A stretch of 64,000 bases of DNA from Deroplatys truncata (Eukaryota; Arthropoda; Insecta; Mantodea; Mantidae), in assembly GCA_030765065.1 (NCBI GenBank), contig CM060988.1, forward strand, positions 199,328,565 to 199,392,564. The letters are read 5' to 3'. Positions 31,001-46,000 of the stretch are shown in pieces (positions within the stretch are counted from its first letter, which is position 1; each line of letters opens with the position of its first letter). The notes below the pieces were generated by a model. It saw only the letters and a list, made by a program, of their open reading frames with translations. It ran no database searches and was not told where the DNA came from. Made by a program: the position numbers and the translations under genes.

Positions 31001-34000
31001 CAGTAGGGTCCCTATCGTTTTGAAATATAGCATCCCCAAATCCCCTTCAATGCCATCCCCCTATCTCCATGTTCAGGCAGAAAGTTATGCGCTGAGAAAG
31101 AAACAGTTCTCTCTCTACCAAATTCAAGCCTCAGATACTACCACCTGAGGTATCCTGCTCAATGGAGGAAGATAATAAATGCACAAGATTAGCTTGTATT
31201 TGTGGGTTAGATGGAGTGTTGAATTAGATAATATAGCATAAATTATGTTAGCAATTTTAACACACAGTAATGCTAAATGTGAAGGTGTTTTCAGTCTTGT
31301 GAGAAAGCATGTCTAATAAGACTTTGGAATGTAGTAAGCACTGCTATATGCTATCAATACAGTTTCAGTAAAGAGTTGACAAAGCTACAGCAGGAAGTCT
31401 TAAAGGTTTGCATCTACTGCTGCAATGCTAAACATAGCTCTGTGTGCCGTGATGTACTCATACAAAGAGGACCTCCAGATTAATAGTTTAGTTAGTTTTG
31501 ATACAGTGCTGTCTTAATAACCATAGCATGTTTATATATTAGTTGTTTTCTGCTTGAAATATGTTTGTGATTCTTATATCAGTATGTGGCTTATATTAAT
31601 GTAATTTTTATACATGTACAGCATTGAACAATTTATGCATTCTAATTTCATGTCAATGCAAAATTATTATGCTTTGCTGGTTGAGGAAAAGTTCACTGGT
31701 TTCAATCTCAGGAAGTTGGCAAGTGTGTGAATTTCTGCAGTCAAAATATAGGGTTATTCTAATTTGTCGAGCGTGTGGGGATTTGTTTCATATGCGTCAT
31801 CTTGGGCATTCTCCACGTATAGTAGTGTGATGCTACGGCTGTGGTCCAAGGTTATCAGGAGGTCGGCGCCAGGCAGTTGGAGAAAAGCAAAATAAGTAGC
31901 ACTCACCAGTGTAAACACCCTGAGTTTTATCAGCAGATAACTAAAACTTGTGGAAGTTTCCTTCCCCCTCCACAAGTGTGTCAAGATAGTTCTAGAATGT
32001 TTTGTGGAAGATTCCATTGCCTATATAAGCGAGTGTTCTCACAGGAGTCAGTCAGTGAACGAACAAGTTGGCAGGTGAGTTCCAGTGCAACGAGGGGTAC
32101 CATTCTCCGAGCAAGTTTAGGCAACTGTTGTGTTGTATAGCAGGTGCCGTTGCAGAGCGAGAGATTGTGGAGATCTTGTGTTCAACTTCCCAGCGAGTGA
32201 ACTTTTCAGAAGCAGAGGCTACGTCACGAGGGAAGTGAAATGATGGTGCCTTGAACTACTTCACCGTAAGTGATAGAGTGAACAAAGTGAACTCCCAGTG
32301 AAGGTGAATTAGATAACAACAAAACACTGACAGTTAGAGCTTAAGAGGTGTGACAGTTGAAAAGTCACAATAGTCACTTGGATTTAGATCTGATTGAATA
32401 TTATGACTTTGTCCAGGTTTCACTCTCACTTCACTGAGTTCTCCCTGTCACTTCACTAATGTGATTTAGTTCAATTTTCCCTGTCACTTCGCTTTTCTTT
32501 GCGACTTAGCCAAGTAATGAAATATGCGCAAAGCAGCCTATTCTTCAATTCACTTCATTTGCTGGGGAATCGAGCACAAGACATCTCTTAATCTCCCGCA
32601 CTGTATGTCATGCTGTTGTCACAAACTCACTTGTAGAACCGCACTTGATGTCACATCAGAAACACTCTCATCAACTTGCGTAAGAACTCACTGACACTCT
32701 TAGTCACGAGAACACTCACTTATATAGCACTAGAATATTCCACAGAGTTACAGGATATTCTCAGGAGGTGGAGAGAAGGAATCTTCCAGAATAATCTGGT
32801 TATCTGTTGATAGGCTTCTGGTGTTTATGCTGGTAAAAAGTGCTACTGCATTTACTTATCTCCATTTATCTGTGCAACTGCCTGGTTGGTTGGCGCTAAA
32901 CTTCGATAAGCTTTAGCCATGGTCGCTGCATCACAGTATGTTTTATAATTCTCTTCTTTTGCAAGAATTTGTTACTACACTTCAGAGTTTATTCCTCCAA
33001 GCTCAGAAGCTTGAACATTGTTTCTGCATGTTGTATGTAACTGAGCACTTATTGCTTGCTTTGAAATCATTTCTAGGCAAGGGTGTGTTGTGAATAACGT
33101 AATTTGAGCAGAAGAATCACCTTATACTTTGTCTGCCGCTTACCTATAGTAGGTAAAAGAAAGTATTATATTTCAGCCAAAAATATGATCAAGATTTCCA
33201 GGAAATCCTGTTTTAAGGATTGGAAAAAGATCCATATGTGAGTGTATTTTCTGTGAACAGCATAACACAAATGTGAAATGTGCAAGGTTTGAGCATCTTC
33301 CAAAGATGTGACACAAACATTTTCAAGAAACTCCCCCTACCTCAAACTACCTTTTACATGAATCATTTTTCGAAATGTTTTATTTCCTCAAAAATGGCTG
33401 TAACAATTTTTATTAAAATACCATATATTTAAGACATTTACAAATAAAATGTGTATCTTGAATTTTCTGAGAATAGCCCGTGAAGTCCTCTTCATTCAGA
33501 AGGAATTTTGTGTAATGGATAAACCATAAGAGATAGACAAAAAAAACATTACACAAACAAAAAAATGTAGATCTCTTTAAAACACACAATTTATTTCAAA
33601 TAACTTTTTTATGGCATTAGCCATTTCGAATATATCTATTGTTATTTGTTTGATTTTTTCAATACTTTGTCATTTTTGGAGTGTTCTTGTTGCTACGTTG
33701 TTTCTTGCAATGTCATGGAAAGAGTATGCAATTTCAAGCCCAGCATATAGCGACTAGCTTTTAAGCATCTGATTATCATTTGGTTTCCTCTATCTCCCTT
33801 GTGTCTATAACGAAATGTGTAATGAAGTTATTTCTGCAAAGTTTTATCTCTATTTTAGTGAAGGAGATGGAAAAATAAGTTTTCGTAAGAATACTTTGTA
33901 GAAGGTAGTGGGTAGAGAAATTCACAAGTCTGTATGTACTGCAGTGTATAAGGTATATATGTAAATTAGCAACAGGGAGAGAAACTTGTGCGAGTGTAAC

Positions 34001-37000
34001 CAGTGCTTATAAGTCAAATATATGAGTATCACATTTCATTTGGCTTTCCCAGGCTGCACATTGAAAGTGTCAGTATGAATAATGCAGAAGTGGCCGAGGT
34101 AAGCAAACTTACTTACCTTGGTGTGAACAGTTGGTACCAGTGGTTGAGAAAGCCACCTGCATACAATTCTCCTAGTAGTTCATTGATGGGTTGGGTGAGG
34201 GGGGAACCCCTCCTGAGTACCATTGTGATGGGTGAGTAGATGATACAGTCGCTGGTGACCACATGAAACTTCCAACCCTGAGGCACATTTGAAACTTGAA
34301 TTTGTAAGCATCTTACTGACTTGATCAGCCTGCAATTTGTGAACTAAGTTGCAAACCTTGCCAAGAAAAGAAATATCCTAATAGGGAATTACTTGCTTCA
34401 TCTCTGTCCTCTGCAAGATAAAACACATGGCCGACCTAACAGTAATTTCCTTGGTACCAGGAAGCATGCTGTTTGCTAGCAGAGTCAGATATTGGTTGCC
34501 CCTTAAATTCAAGCACAGATTTCTCATGCAAGTTATAGCTACAATAACCACGTACTTCATCATATAAGATGTTGGAAATGATGTCCACACATCTCTCTCA
34601 CCTTTTAACAGTACTTGTATTAACACTCGTCAAACCTTCATGGCTATGTAAATAAAACCAAATGGGTCAATAGAACAATCATTAACACTATCCAACACTC
34701 AATTGCAGAAATTAACTCTACTCACATTCCCATTGGTTGTTGCAATTTCAGCTATAGCTAAAGGGTTTTAATTTTTAGTGCCATTCCAAGCTAGAGCTTG
34801 TGAAATTCACAATTCCTGTGCAAGCTATGTGATATTTTTTGGGGGCTTTGTTCTAACTTTTTTGCGATGTCCTAAAGTTTTTCTTCCGTAAGAACACTGT
34901 TTCTTATCAAGAATAGATGACCTCATTTTCCTAAATCTGTTCACAGGTTTTAAACCATTTTTCTGTGAGGCACACGAACGGCAGGGAATCTGTCTATAAA
35001 TTTCCGTCTTACTTCTCTTCTTGCTTAGTTGTGTCTTGTTCTACCCATAGGAGAAAGAGATGAATAAGTGAAAATGCTCCATCTATTTAGAAGCTGTTTT
35101 TACTTTCTCTACCGCATACCTAGTAGGTTGAGAAGGTATTGCATTTCATCTAAAAATTTTATAGAGTTTTCACGGAAATACATGTTTTGAGGCCCTGAAT
35201 CTAAAAAAAATTTAGAAAAGTTCCATGTGTGCAGTTTTGAATAGCATAACTTATAAACAAAATGTTGAATAAGTAGCAAATTTGGTATTAAAGTTCAGGA
35301 TCTTCCAAAGATGCGACACAAAGATTTTCAAGAAATTCCCCCACCCCAAACTACCCTTTGCATAGAAAGTTTTTTGAAATGATTGAGTTTCTATAAAATT
35401 GCTGTAAAGATTTTTATTATATCACATATTTAGTATATGAAACGACCTTTTTCTAAAAATGCCATTTTTTTATTCAGGGCCTCAAAACATGTGTTTCCGG
35501 TGAAAACTCGGTATCTGATTTTTGGGTGGTATGCAATATTTTCTCTATCTACTGTGTATGCGGTAGAGAAAACAAACAGGCATCGTTGGCAATGAAAGCT
35601 AAAATGTATGTATAAGAAGATGAAGAAGCAATAAAATAAATGAATGTGATTGAAGTGAAATAAAATTGGTGGATTATAAATAACTGAATAAAAGAATAAT
35701 AATATAAATGTGTGGAATAAATAAAATATTGCTGAGTTAGACGATAAAGCATCCTGCCTACCTCAGGTTGTTAAAAAAAGAAAATTGGCTGATATTCAGA
35801 TGCTAAATGGAAATATATTCCTAAGGTGCCTTTAAATAAATAAAACATTTTAATGCACTTCAAAGCACCAAGGGACGTAATTTCGGGGTACAGGGGAGTC
35901 AGTTGCCCCCTTCAAGTTATGAGAAATAATTACGCTACCGGTTATTATTTCTCTACCAAAAGAAAAATTACGAGAACTGTACCCTTAATACAAATATTTC
36001 ACATTTAAGAAATAAAAAATTATTTTCTCTTAAACGCTAAATGTGTCGTTCCCCCAAGCAGAAAGTGAAATGACGCACCTGCCCCCCTAAAAAAACTAAT
36101 GTTGTTTAAATATGTTGCTTTATCCTAAGTGTTTATATTTATTGCTGACATTAATTCTTGCACGTAGTTTCTGAACAGGAGTATATAGCGAAACTATTAA
36201 CAAAGATCTGAAATGCACGCAATACTTCAGTGAAGGTTAATTATTTATTTTATTAAACGTGTAGTGCGTATGAATATTTTACGTCAAATAAAAATTGAAT
36301 ATCGGTACATAAAACTACTTTTGACTATATTTTCCAGAAAAGTAAAAGTAGCGAACTTTTATTTTTTGGTCTGGATTTTTGCAATGCAATGGAATAGGTG
36401 TATGTTTCTGGATTCATGCAATATTGTTGAAGGTGTGCCCTACCAACTAAAGTGTGCACGATTCACCACAAAATATGTAGGTACCGTTAAGTTGTCTACA
36501 GCAAGTGCAACCTAAATAGACGTTTTGGTCGACCACACTATAATACGCTAATTACGTGGCTAACGATTTACTAGACAGGCTACGGCACGAATCAGAGTTA
36601 TGTAGTCACGTCGCTGCAACCATGTGTATGACGGCCAATCACCATCAATACTGCCCAGCATCCCTTTGCCTATAACCTCCAGCATAACATAACACTTCCA
36701 CTGTTGACAGATTTATTTATACTGTACATGGAAATACATATATATTAATGGTAGTCTTAATCATGGCCAACATTGAGTAGCTTCATGATATAAATGTGCT
36801 TTTTCCGTGCATTGGTAGTGTTGAAACATGGCTAACATTGTGTAACTTCATAATATAAATGTGCTTTTCCGTGCATTGGTAGTCTTAAACATGGCTAACA
36901 TTGTGTAGCTTCGTGATATAAATGTGCTTTTTCCGTGCTTTGGTAGTGTTGAAACATGGCTAACATTGTGTAGCTTCGTGATATAAATGTGCTTTTCCGT

Positions 37001-40000
37001 GCATTGGTAGTCTTAAACATGGCTAACATTGAGTAGCTTCGTGATATAAATGTGCTTTTCCGTGCATGGGTAGTCTTAAACTTGGCTAACATTGAGTAGC
37101 TTCGTGATATAAATGTGCTTTTTCCGTGTATTGGTAGTGTTGAAACATGGCTAACATTGTGTAGCTTCGTGATATAAATGTGCTTTTCCTTGCATTGGTA
37201 GTCTTAAACATGGCTAACATTGAGTAACTTCATGATAAAAATGTGCTTTTCCGTGCATGGGTAGTCTTAAACTTGGCTAACATCGAGTAGCTTCGTGATA
37301 TAAATGTGCTTTTTCCGTGCATTGGTAGTGTTGAAACATGGCTAACATTCTGTAGCTTCGTGATATGAATGTGCTTTTTCCGTGCATGGGTAATCTTAAA
37401 CATGGCTAACATTCTGTAGCTTCGTGATATGAATGTGCTTTTTCCGTGCATGGGTAATCTTAAGCATGGCTAACATTGTGTAGCTTCGTGATATCAATGT
37501 GCTTTTTCCGTGCATAGGTAATCTTAAACATGGCTAACATTGTGTAGCTTCGTGATATAAATGTGCTTTTTCCGTGCTTTGATAGTGTTGAAACATGGCT
37601 AACATTGAGTAGCTTCGTGATATAAATGTTATTTTTCCATGCATGGGCAGTCTTAAACATGGCTAACATTGAGTAGCTTCATGATATAAATGTGCTTTTT
37701 CCGTGCATTGGTAGTCTTAAACATGGCTAACATTGAGTAGCTTCATGATATAAGTGTGCTTTTTCCATGCATGGGTAGTCTTAAACATGGCTAACATTAA
37801 GTAGCTCCATGATATAAATGTGCTTTTTCCATGCATGGGTAGTCTTAAACATGGCTAACATTGAGTAGCTTCATGATATCAATGTGCTTTTTCCATGAAT
37901 GGGTAGTCTTAAACATGGCTAACATTGAGTAGCTTCATGATATAAATGTGCTTTTTCCATGCATGGGTAGTCTTAAACATGGCTAACATTGAATAGCTTC
38001 ATGATATCAATGTGCATTTTCCATGCATGGGTAGTCTTAAACATGGCTAACATTGAGTAGCTTCATGATATAAATGTGCTTTTTCCATGCATGGGTAGTC
38101 TTAAACATGGCTAACATTGAGTAGCCTCATGATATCAATGTGCTTTTTCCGTGCATTTAAAAGCAGTTTGTTTGTTTGTTTAGAATATGGATATATTAGG
38201 TGATGTAATTTCACTTCATCGGGCTGTGACTGGACTAGAAGTATCAGTTGACTTCAGTTCGCACCGTAGCCGTTATATCTCGTTAGCCACGACTAATTAC
38301 ATGTGACGTAACTCAACTGTTGTGGCATCCATGCGACTCAGCAGCGCGCGCACCTTTTCCATACCTGTTTTCACCTTCAAAGCAACAGTCCACTGAGATC
38401 TATTCCCCAGTTAAGCAATGAAAAATGTCTGTTTAAAATAAAATAAATCCTGTTTATTGTAATTTTAATATTCTAACAAACGGAGTTCATTTCCTTTTCT
38501 TTAGTATGTGTTCCTTTCACATTTCTGCAAAAAATCAATAAATACGGCCTGGACTCAACAATAGTGCCAGCTGTTGCACTAGTCACAAACACGCTCAAGG
38601 TCCTTCCATCCGACAAGCATGCAATTACACACGATTAACAAGGTAAGATTTTTTTGTAAAATTTCAAAGTTTTGAAATCATAGAATGGTCACTTAAAATA
38701 GTCTTTGCAACTTGATTATAATGGTAGGTAATTAAGAGGCTCGTTTGAAAATTATGAAACTCGCGTCTTACTTACTACCATTACAGTCTTATCGCATAAT
38801 ACCTATACTATTTAAGTTTAGGTAACGTATTTGTTTGTTTCATATTACGTCACCGCTTTTAAGTTCATCCTAATCCCGATTTAACACATTTGGAGAAAAG
38901 AACATGACTTAATTCTTAAGGAGTGCTATGGTACCGCAGCAGACGATCATCTTTTCGAATGAAAGGGGCCATTCACAACATACTGACATAAAACTTGCGC
39001 ATAAACCTAACGCGATATGTTGTCATTCGCAACAAATGGAAACATATACAGGCATCCGATCGCTAGAGAGTGTGAAACAGCGAACTAATATGGCGGCTTG
39101 TGAAGTTGTGAACTGATCACCGACATTACACACGAAAATAGAGGTTATGTACCTGTATCTATCAAAATGAACAAGAGCTAGCTACCCGGTTAAAGGACGC
39201 TAAACTATAAAGCATCATCTACCATCAAAATTTCTTTTGTTGCTATTTTTATAGATAATCCAGTAATTGTTGATCCGTGATCTTACACAGAAAGTCAGTC
39301 AGTAGGTCAACACGTGTCGTCGGAGACGGCAAAATGATCACATGATGAGAACCGCTCTCTAATTGGCTAGTTTTCTATGTTTGACATAGACCTTGCAAGC
39401 TTCTACATTTATGTTTAGCTGAATGTTTATTTTTGTGTTTATGTGACTGACTATGAACGGTCCCTTACAATTACTACGTTTCTTGAGTTCAATTCCATAC
39501 TGAATACGATCCGCATTTCCATGTTAAATTCAATACGTATTAAGATCAATTTGGATATGCAAAGTTCGAGAAAACATAATTCAAGCTTTTATGTTGGTCA
39601 ACTTGGATTTAGGTTGCCGAACCTGTTAAACATATGTTAGTGTATATTTTAAGTAGGTTTTGACACTAATGAATGTTTTGAGAAGAATAAATTGTGAATT
39701 ATGGAAGGGATAACGGTGGCTTTGCCGTGTGTTTTATTACACATGTAATCAATGATTTCCGCTAAAAAAAAATTAAGAGCGTGCAGCGTGTTACGAGTAC
39801 AGTAGAGGATAATATCTTTGGCGTATTCAAAGCATTTGAATACGGTAGGCGTTTCCATTCAACAAATTTCGATCCGATCCTACGTTCTAAGAGGATCGGA
39901 TCCAAGATTCAAAACGATCTCAATACGATCCAGATCCGCGTTTCCATGCAGTACTATTCAATACAGAAGTGAACTCAAATCGATTTCAATTCCCCATGGA

Positions 40001-40018
40001 AACATAGTAAATAACTAT

Positions 40019-40096
<78 letters not shown>

Positions 40097-43000
40097 GTTA
40101 CAATGAACAGGATTTATAATCTAGCTTTTAAGTTTAAGTCATGCTTACGTTTAATTTTCATGCTTGATACTAACCGACTTGCTGGTGTAATATTCCAATG
40201 TGCGACGATACAAGAGATAAGCAATGTCTTGTTCTTGCTGGTGCAGTCTCTTGACGAACGTTTCAATGTTGCGACCAGGTAGCATCTTGTCCACCATTCT
40301 CCTGGAAAAACCATCATCTTCATAGGACGAGACAAGTTGATCCCTCAGCTTCCAGGGAGAATACAGTCGTAATCCTGAATGCAGCAACTCTTGTATATCC
40401 TTTATGTCTGCAGGAGACCGGGGCACAGTCACCATGCTGCCCAGCTCTGCCTGTGTTTTCACAAGTCGAATTATACGTATTATAAAATACAACGCTATCT
40501 GGAAGTTGGACATATTTTGAGAACACTGTGTTGTACTTTATCTCAGACAAGAACGATCCTGGTGTAAACAACAAGGCGGGGCGGACTAAACTTTAACGTA
40601 CCTGTGTGCAGCTCACTAGCTGTAGCAACGCTAACTTATTGTCATTAATCACGTAAGACATTGCAGTAACTTATTATATCTATGTGTTACAGAATATTAT
40701 TGCGTAGTAACATAAGATTACACTTTGGGGGTTGTTTCTTAAGCATCGCGAAACAATACGCGAGCATTTGCCTCTCGCCACTTCTTAAGTTTTGCCTCAG
40801 CTGTGTTTCATTTCACAAGATTGACAGGCCTGCTCCTTGACTGCTTTTCAAATGCACACAAGTGTGCTGGACTCGAGAGGTGTAGGAAACACAGCTAGAA
40901 GCGACTCTGCATGATAAACAGTAACATCTGAATCAGCATTCACCTCGAGCCCTACTTTGTTCCGAGAGGACCTTATGGCATAGGAATACAACTGTTTCAT
41001 TAGCAATACAAAGTTAGACTGCATAATGTTTAACAATAATGCGTCAATACCGTATAACTAGGCCTGTCTCCGGTTTAATCTGTGTTTTTATGTTTAATCT
41101 ATTGGGATTCATGAGCCTAGAGTACATATATGGTGTATGTTCAGGATACAGAGAAATGAATCTAAAAATCTGTAGGCTTTTCTCTCCCCAAAATTAATTC
41201 TCGCTGAGCAGTGATGTACTTAGAGGCGGTTATTGTGCGAAAACAAATTAAAAAACAAACAAACAAAAAACACCACGAACTTCCCTCCACCAATCAGCGG
41301 CCTAAGAGCATTCCGTCTCTGTCTCTATCTCCCTCTTTCCTCCCTCCAATAGGTTAGAGTAGATTGAATTGCATTCTGAGAGTTGACTAGCAGCCATAAA
41401 GACTTGTGAACATAGAACATGTCAAGGAAATGTACAAAAATTACATATAAACATAAATATTACACAGAATATAGAACATTTAAAATAAAATAAAGACATA
41501 CTATATGCGTGTCAAGGAAATGTACAATATAGTTACATATATACATAAATATTACAAAGAATAGAGAACATTTAAAATAAAGACATATATACAAAATGAA
41601 ACAATGCAGGTGTAATTTTGTGCAAAACCGAATACCTCCCTACCGTTATAAGGCTAACATATTTATAGACAGGAACAGTTATTTTAGCTTTCACTAGGCT
41701 TGTACCTTTTGTTCGTCTTATCATTTTGTTCTATTTGACTTGTAATGCATAGCATTTACTGCCAGTTCTTAATATACATACATTAAAATAGCTTCATTAA
41801 TTCTAGAGCAGGCATCAAATGTAATTGGCAATTGTCATTAATATTTAATAATACTACTGACAGAGCTATATATGTATTATCATCAGGATAATTTGTCATT
41901 CAGATAATCTTGCACAGAATAATATGCTTTTGAGCATAGGTACTCTTTAACAGCAGTTTTAAAGACATTGAAATTGTCAACTTTTCCCTAAAGATCATTA
42001 GGGAGAGCATTGAATATTTTTTATGGTCTCATAATATACACCTTTCTGGAAGCAAGAAAGCTTTGCGCTGGGATGATGGATGTTACCCCTTTTGTCTAGT
42101 GTTTATCTCATGAATTTCCATGTTTGTTATAAAGGTGGTTCGGTTGCATACAAAGAATAAGATTGAAAATATGTACATGCAAGGTAGGGTTAATATCTTC
42201 AGTCTTCTAAAAAGATGTTTGCAAGAGTGTCTGCCATGGGTGCTGGAAATGATTCGTATAACCCTCTTTTGCAGTTTACTTCCTACTGAGTTTCCCCAAA
42301 ATAATATTCCACGATAGAGTTAAACTATGTTTACAAGAGGATCGTTCTTGGTTGAGACAGATTATATGTACCTGATAAGCGATGTTGATGACAATACAGT
42401 ACAACAACCAAGTGGTCACAAACACACGTAGAGGCTGAGAATGCGGTTGAAATGGCACAGGAACAGCCACCAGAGAACTGCAGATGTACCACATCACTGA
42501 CCTTCATCAAACACCATTCCAATACATCACAGGAGAAAAAAAGAGGTTATGTATTTGTATCAAAATGAACAAGAGCTAGCTACCCGCTTAAAGCATGTTA
42601 AACCCCAAAACACTGTCTACCATCACAATTTGTTTGTAGATACCCCAGTGATCCCTGGCCCTTCATCTTATGGTGACGGTGATGATAATCGTTGTCTGAT
42701 TGGTTACTTTATGTTTAACGTAGATGTAACTTGAAACCTTGGTATCTTGCACATTTCTGAGCTTACGATTATTTTTATGTTTACGTGATTCATTGTGAAC
42801 GGTTCCATTACAATGCATATAAACTAGATTTTAAGTTCTGATTACGCTTAATTTCCATTGTGAATGGAGAATGTTTCATTGTTAATCCTTAAATAGACTA
42901 ACCTGGTGGAGAGAAACCGGTTGCTGTCTGGCAGAAGTCTGCAAACAGCACCTGAGATCATCAGGAACAGCGTTATGAGTATCCAAGTGAGCGCTGAGAA

Positions 43001-46000
43001 CTCCGTCGTCAACATGGTCCATGGAGGACTGTTATTCCCTGCTCCGAGGGGCACTCCCCATGCCAGACACTCCGCCCCCATACTGAATGTGTAGTCCAGA
43101 AGTTGCAAGGCTTGTGTGTTGTGTGTGACCAGTCCAAAGCCAAGATCACTCTTATTGTGATAGATATCTCCTACACAGAAAATATGATCCTTAAACTTAT
43201 TACTTTTTCTCCTTTACGATAAATATTTGCTTTAAATAAGGCAACAGCAACTTGGCTCCACAAAGAGCGAGCAGACAGACGCAGGAGTCTTGCACAGCAC
43301 AGCAGGTAAGTCACAATGACCCCCTTTGCCTCTGATGTAACCCTGGGAGAAAGGTATGAGGCGAGGAGTAGGAATAGCCAGACGGAGAGGCCTTGCACAG
43401 CACTGCGAGTAGGTTATAGTGGCCCTGTTTGGTTTTGAAGTGACCCCTAACAGAAGGAATGAGGGGAAGACTAGGAGTAGACAGACGGAGAGACCTTGCA
43501 CAGCACTGCAAGTAGGTCATAATGGCCCTGTTTGGTTTTGAGCTGACCCTGGGAGAACAAATGAGGGGCCGAGTACGAGTAGACACACGGAGAGACCTTG
43601 CAAGCACCACAAATCGCTCATAATGGCCCTGATTGGTTTTGAGGTGACCCCTGAGAGAAGGAATGGGGGGAAGAGTACGAGTAGACAGACGGAGAGACCT
43701 TGCACAGCAACACCAGTAGGTCATAGTGGCCCTGTTTGGTTTTGAGTTGACCCCTAAGAGAAGGAATGAGGGGAAGAGTACGAGTAGACAGACGGAGAGG
43801 CCTTGCACAGCACCACAAGTCGGTCATAGTGGCCCTGTTTGGTTTTGAGGTGACCCCTGAGAGAAGGGATGAGGGGAAGAGTACGAGTAGACAGACGGAG
43901 AGGCCTTGCACAGCACCACAAGTCGGTCATAGTGGCCCTGTTTGGTTTTGAGGTGACCCCTAAGAGAAGGAATGAGGGGAAGAGTACGAGTAGACAGACG
44001 GAGAGGCCTTGCACAGCACCACAAGTCGGTCATAGTGGCCCTGTTTGGTTTTGAGGTCACCTCTAAGAGAAGGGATAAGGGGAAGAGTACGAGTAGACAG
44101 ACGGAGAGGCCTTGCACAGCACCACGAGTCGGTCATAGTGGCCCTGTTTGGTTTTGAGGTGACCTCTAAGAGAACGAATGGGGGGAAGAGTACGAGTAGA
44201 CAGACGGAGAGACCTTGCACAGCACCCAGGTCGGTCATAGTGGCCCTGTTTGGTTTTGAGGTGACCCCTGAGAGAAGGTATGAGGGGATGAGTACCAGTA
44301 GACAGACGGAGAGACCTTGCACAGCACCACAAGTCTGTCATAGTGGCCCTGTTTGGTTTTGAGGTGACCTCTAAGAGAAGGGATGAGGGGAAGAGTACGA
44401 GTAGACAGACGGAGAGACCTTGCACAGCACCACAAGTAGGTCATAGTGGCCCTGTTTGGTTTTGAGGTGACCCCTGAGAGAAGGGATGAGGGGAAGAGTA
44501 CGAGTAGACAGACGGAGAGACCTTGCAGAGCACCACAAGTCGGTCATAATGGCCCTGTTTGGTTTTGAGGTGACCCCTGAGAGAAGGTATGAGGGGAAGA
44601 GTACCAGTAGACAGACGGAGAGACCTTGCAGAGCACCACGAGTCGGTCATAATGGCCCTGTTTGGTTTTGAGGTGACCCCTGAGAGAAGGAATGGGGGAA
44701 GAGTACGACTAGACAGACGGAGAGACCTTGCACAGCACCACCAGTAGGTCATAGTGGCCCTGTTTGGTTTTGAGGTGACCCCTGAGAGAAGGAATGGGGG
44801 AAGAGTACGACTAGACAGACGGAGAGACCTTGCACAGCACCACCAGTAGGTCATAGTGGCCCTGTTTGGTTTTGAGGTGACCCCTGAGAGAAGGAATGGG
44901 GGAAGAGTATGAGTAGACAGACGGAGAGACCTTGCAGAGCACCACAAGTCGGTCATAGTGGCCCTGTTTGGTTTTGAGGTGACCCCTGAGAGAAGGAATG
45001 GGGGAAGAGTACGAGTAGACAGACGGAGAGACCTTGCAGAGCACCACAAGTCGGTCATAGTGGCCCTGTTTGGTTTTGAGGTGACCCCTGAGAGAAGGTA
45101 TGAGGGGAAGAGTACGAGTAGACAGACGGAGAGACCTTGCAGAGCACCACAAGTCGGTCATAGTGGCCCTGTTTGGTTTTGAGGTGACCCCTGAGAGAAG
45201 GTATGAGGGGAAGAGTACGAGTAGACAGACGGAGAGACCTTGCAGAGCACCACAAGTCGGTCATAGTGGCCCTGTTTGGTTTTGAGGTGACCTCTAAGAG
45301 AAGGTATGAGGGGAAAAGTACGAGTAGACAGACGGAGAGACCTTGCAGAGCACCACAAGTCGGTCATAGTGGCCCTGTTTGGTTTTGAGGTGACCCCTGA
45401 GAGAAGGGATGAGGGGAAGAGTACGAGTAGACAGACGGAGAGGTCTTGCACAGCACCACAAGTCGGTCATAGTGGCCCTGTTTGGTTTTGAGGTGACCCC
45501 TGAGAGAAGGTATGAGGGGAAGAGTACGAGTAGACAGACGGAGAGACCTTGCAGAGCACCACAAGTCGGTCATAATGGCCCTGTTTGGTTTTGAGGTGAC
45601 CCCTGAGAGAAGGAATGGGGGAAGAGTACGAGTAGACAGACGGAGAGACCTTGCAGAGCACCACAAGTCGGTCATAGTGGCCCTGTTTGGTTTTGAGGTG
45701 ACCCCTGAGAGAAGGTATGAGGGGATGAGTACCAGTAGACACACGGAGAGACCTTGCACAGCACCACAAGTCTGTCATAGTAGCCCTGTTTGGTTTTGAG
45801 GTGACCTCTAAGAGAAGGGATGAGGGGAAGAGTACGAGTAGACAGACGGAGAGACCTTGCACAGCACTACAAGTAGGTCATAGTGGCCCTGTTTGGTTTT
45901 GAGGTGACCCCTGAGAGAAGGAATGGGGGAAGAGTACGAGTAGACAGACGGAGAGACCTTGCAGAGCACCACAAGTCGGTCATAGTGGCCCTGTTTGGTT

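Noticed and set aside
36895-37669. Repeated MLAMFKTxxARKSTF-type peptides
   Set aside because: Translation of the 64-bp minisatellite; phase shifts from unit to unit and there is no gene context.
39818-40282. 154-codon frame with a poly-Asn run
   Set aside because: Runs through the (TAA)n microsatellite and antisense to IR exon 6.
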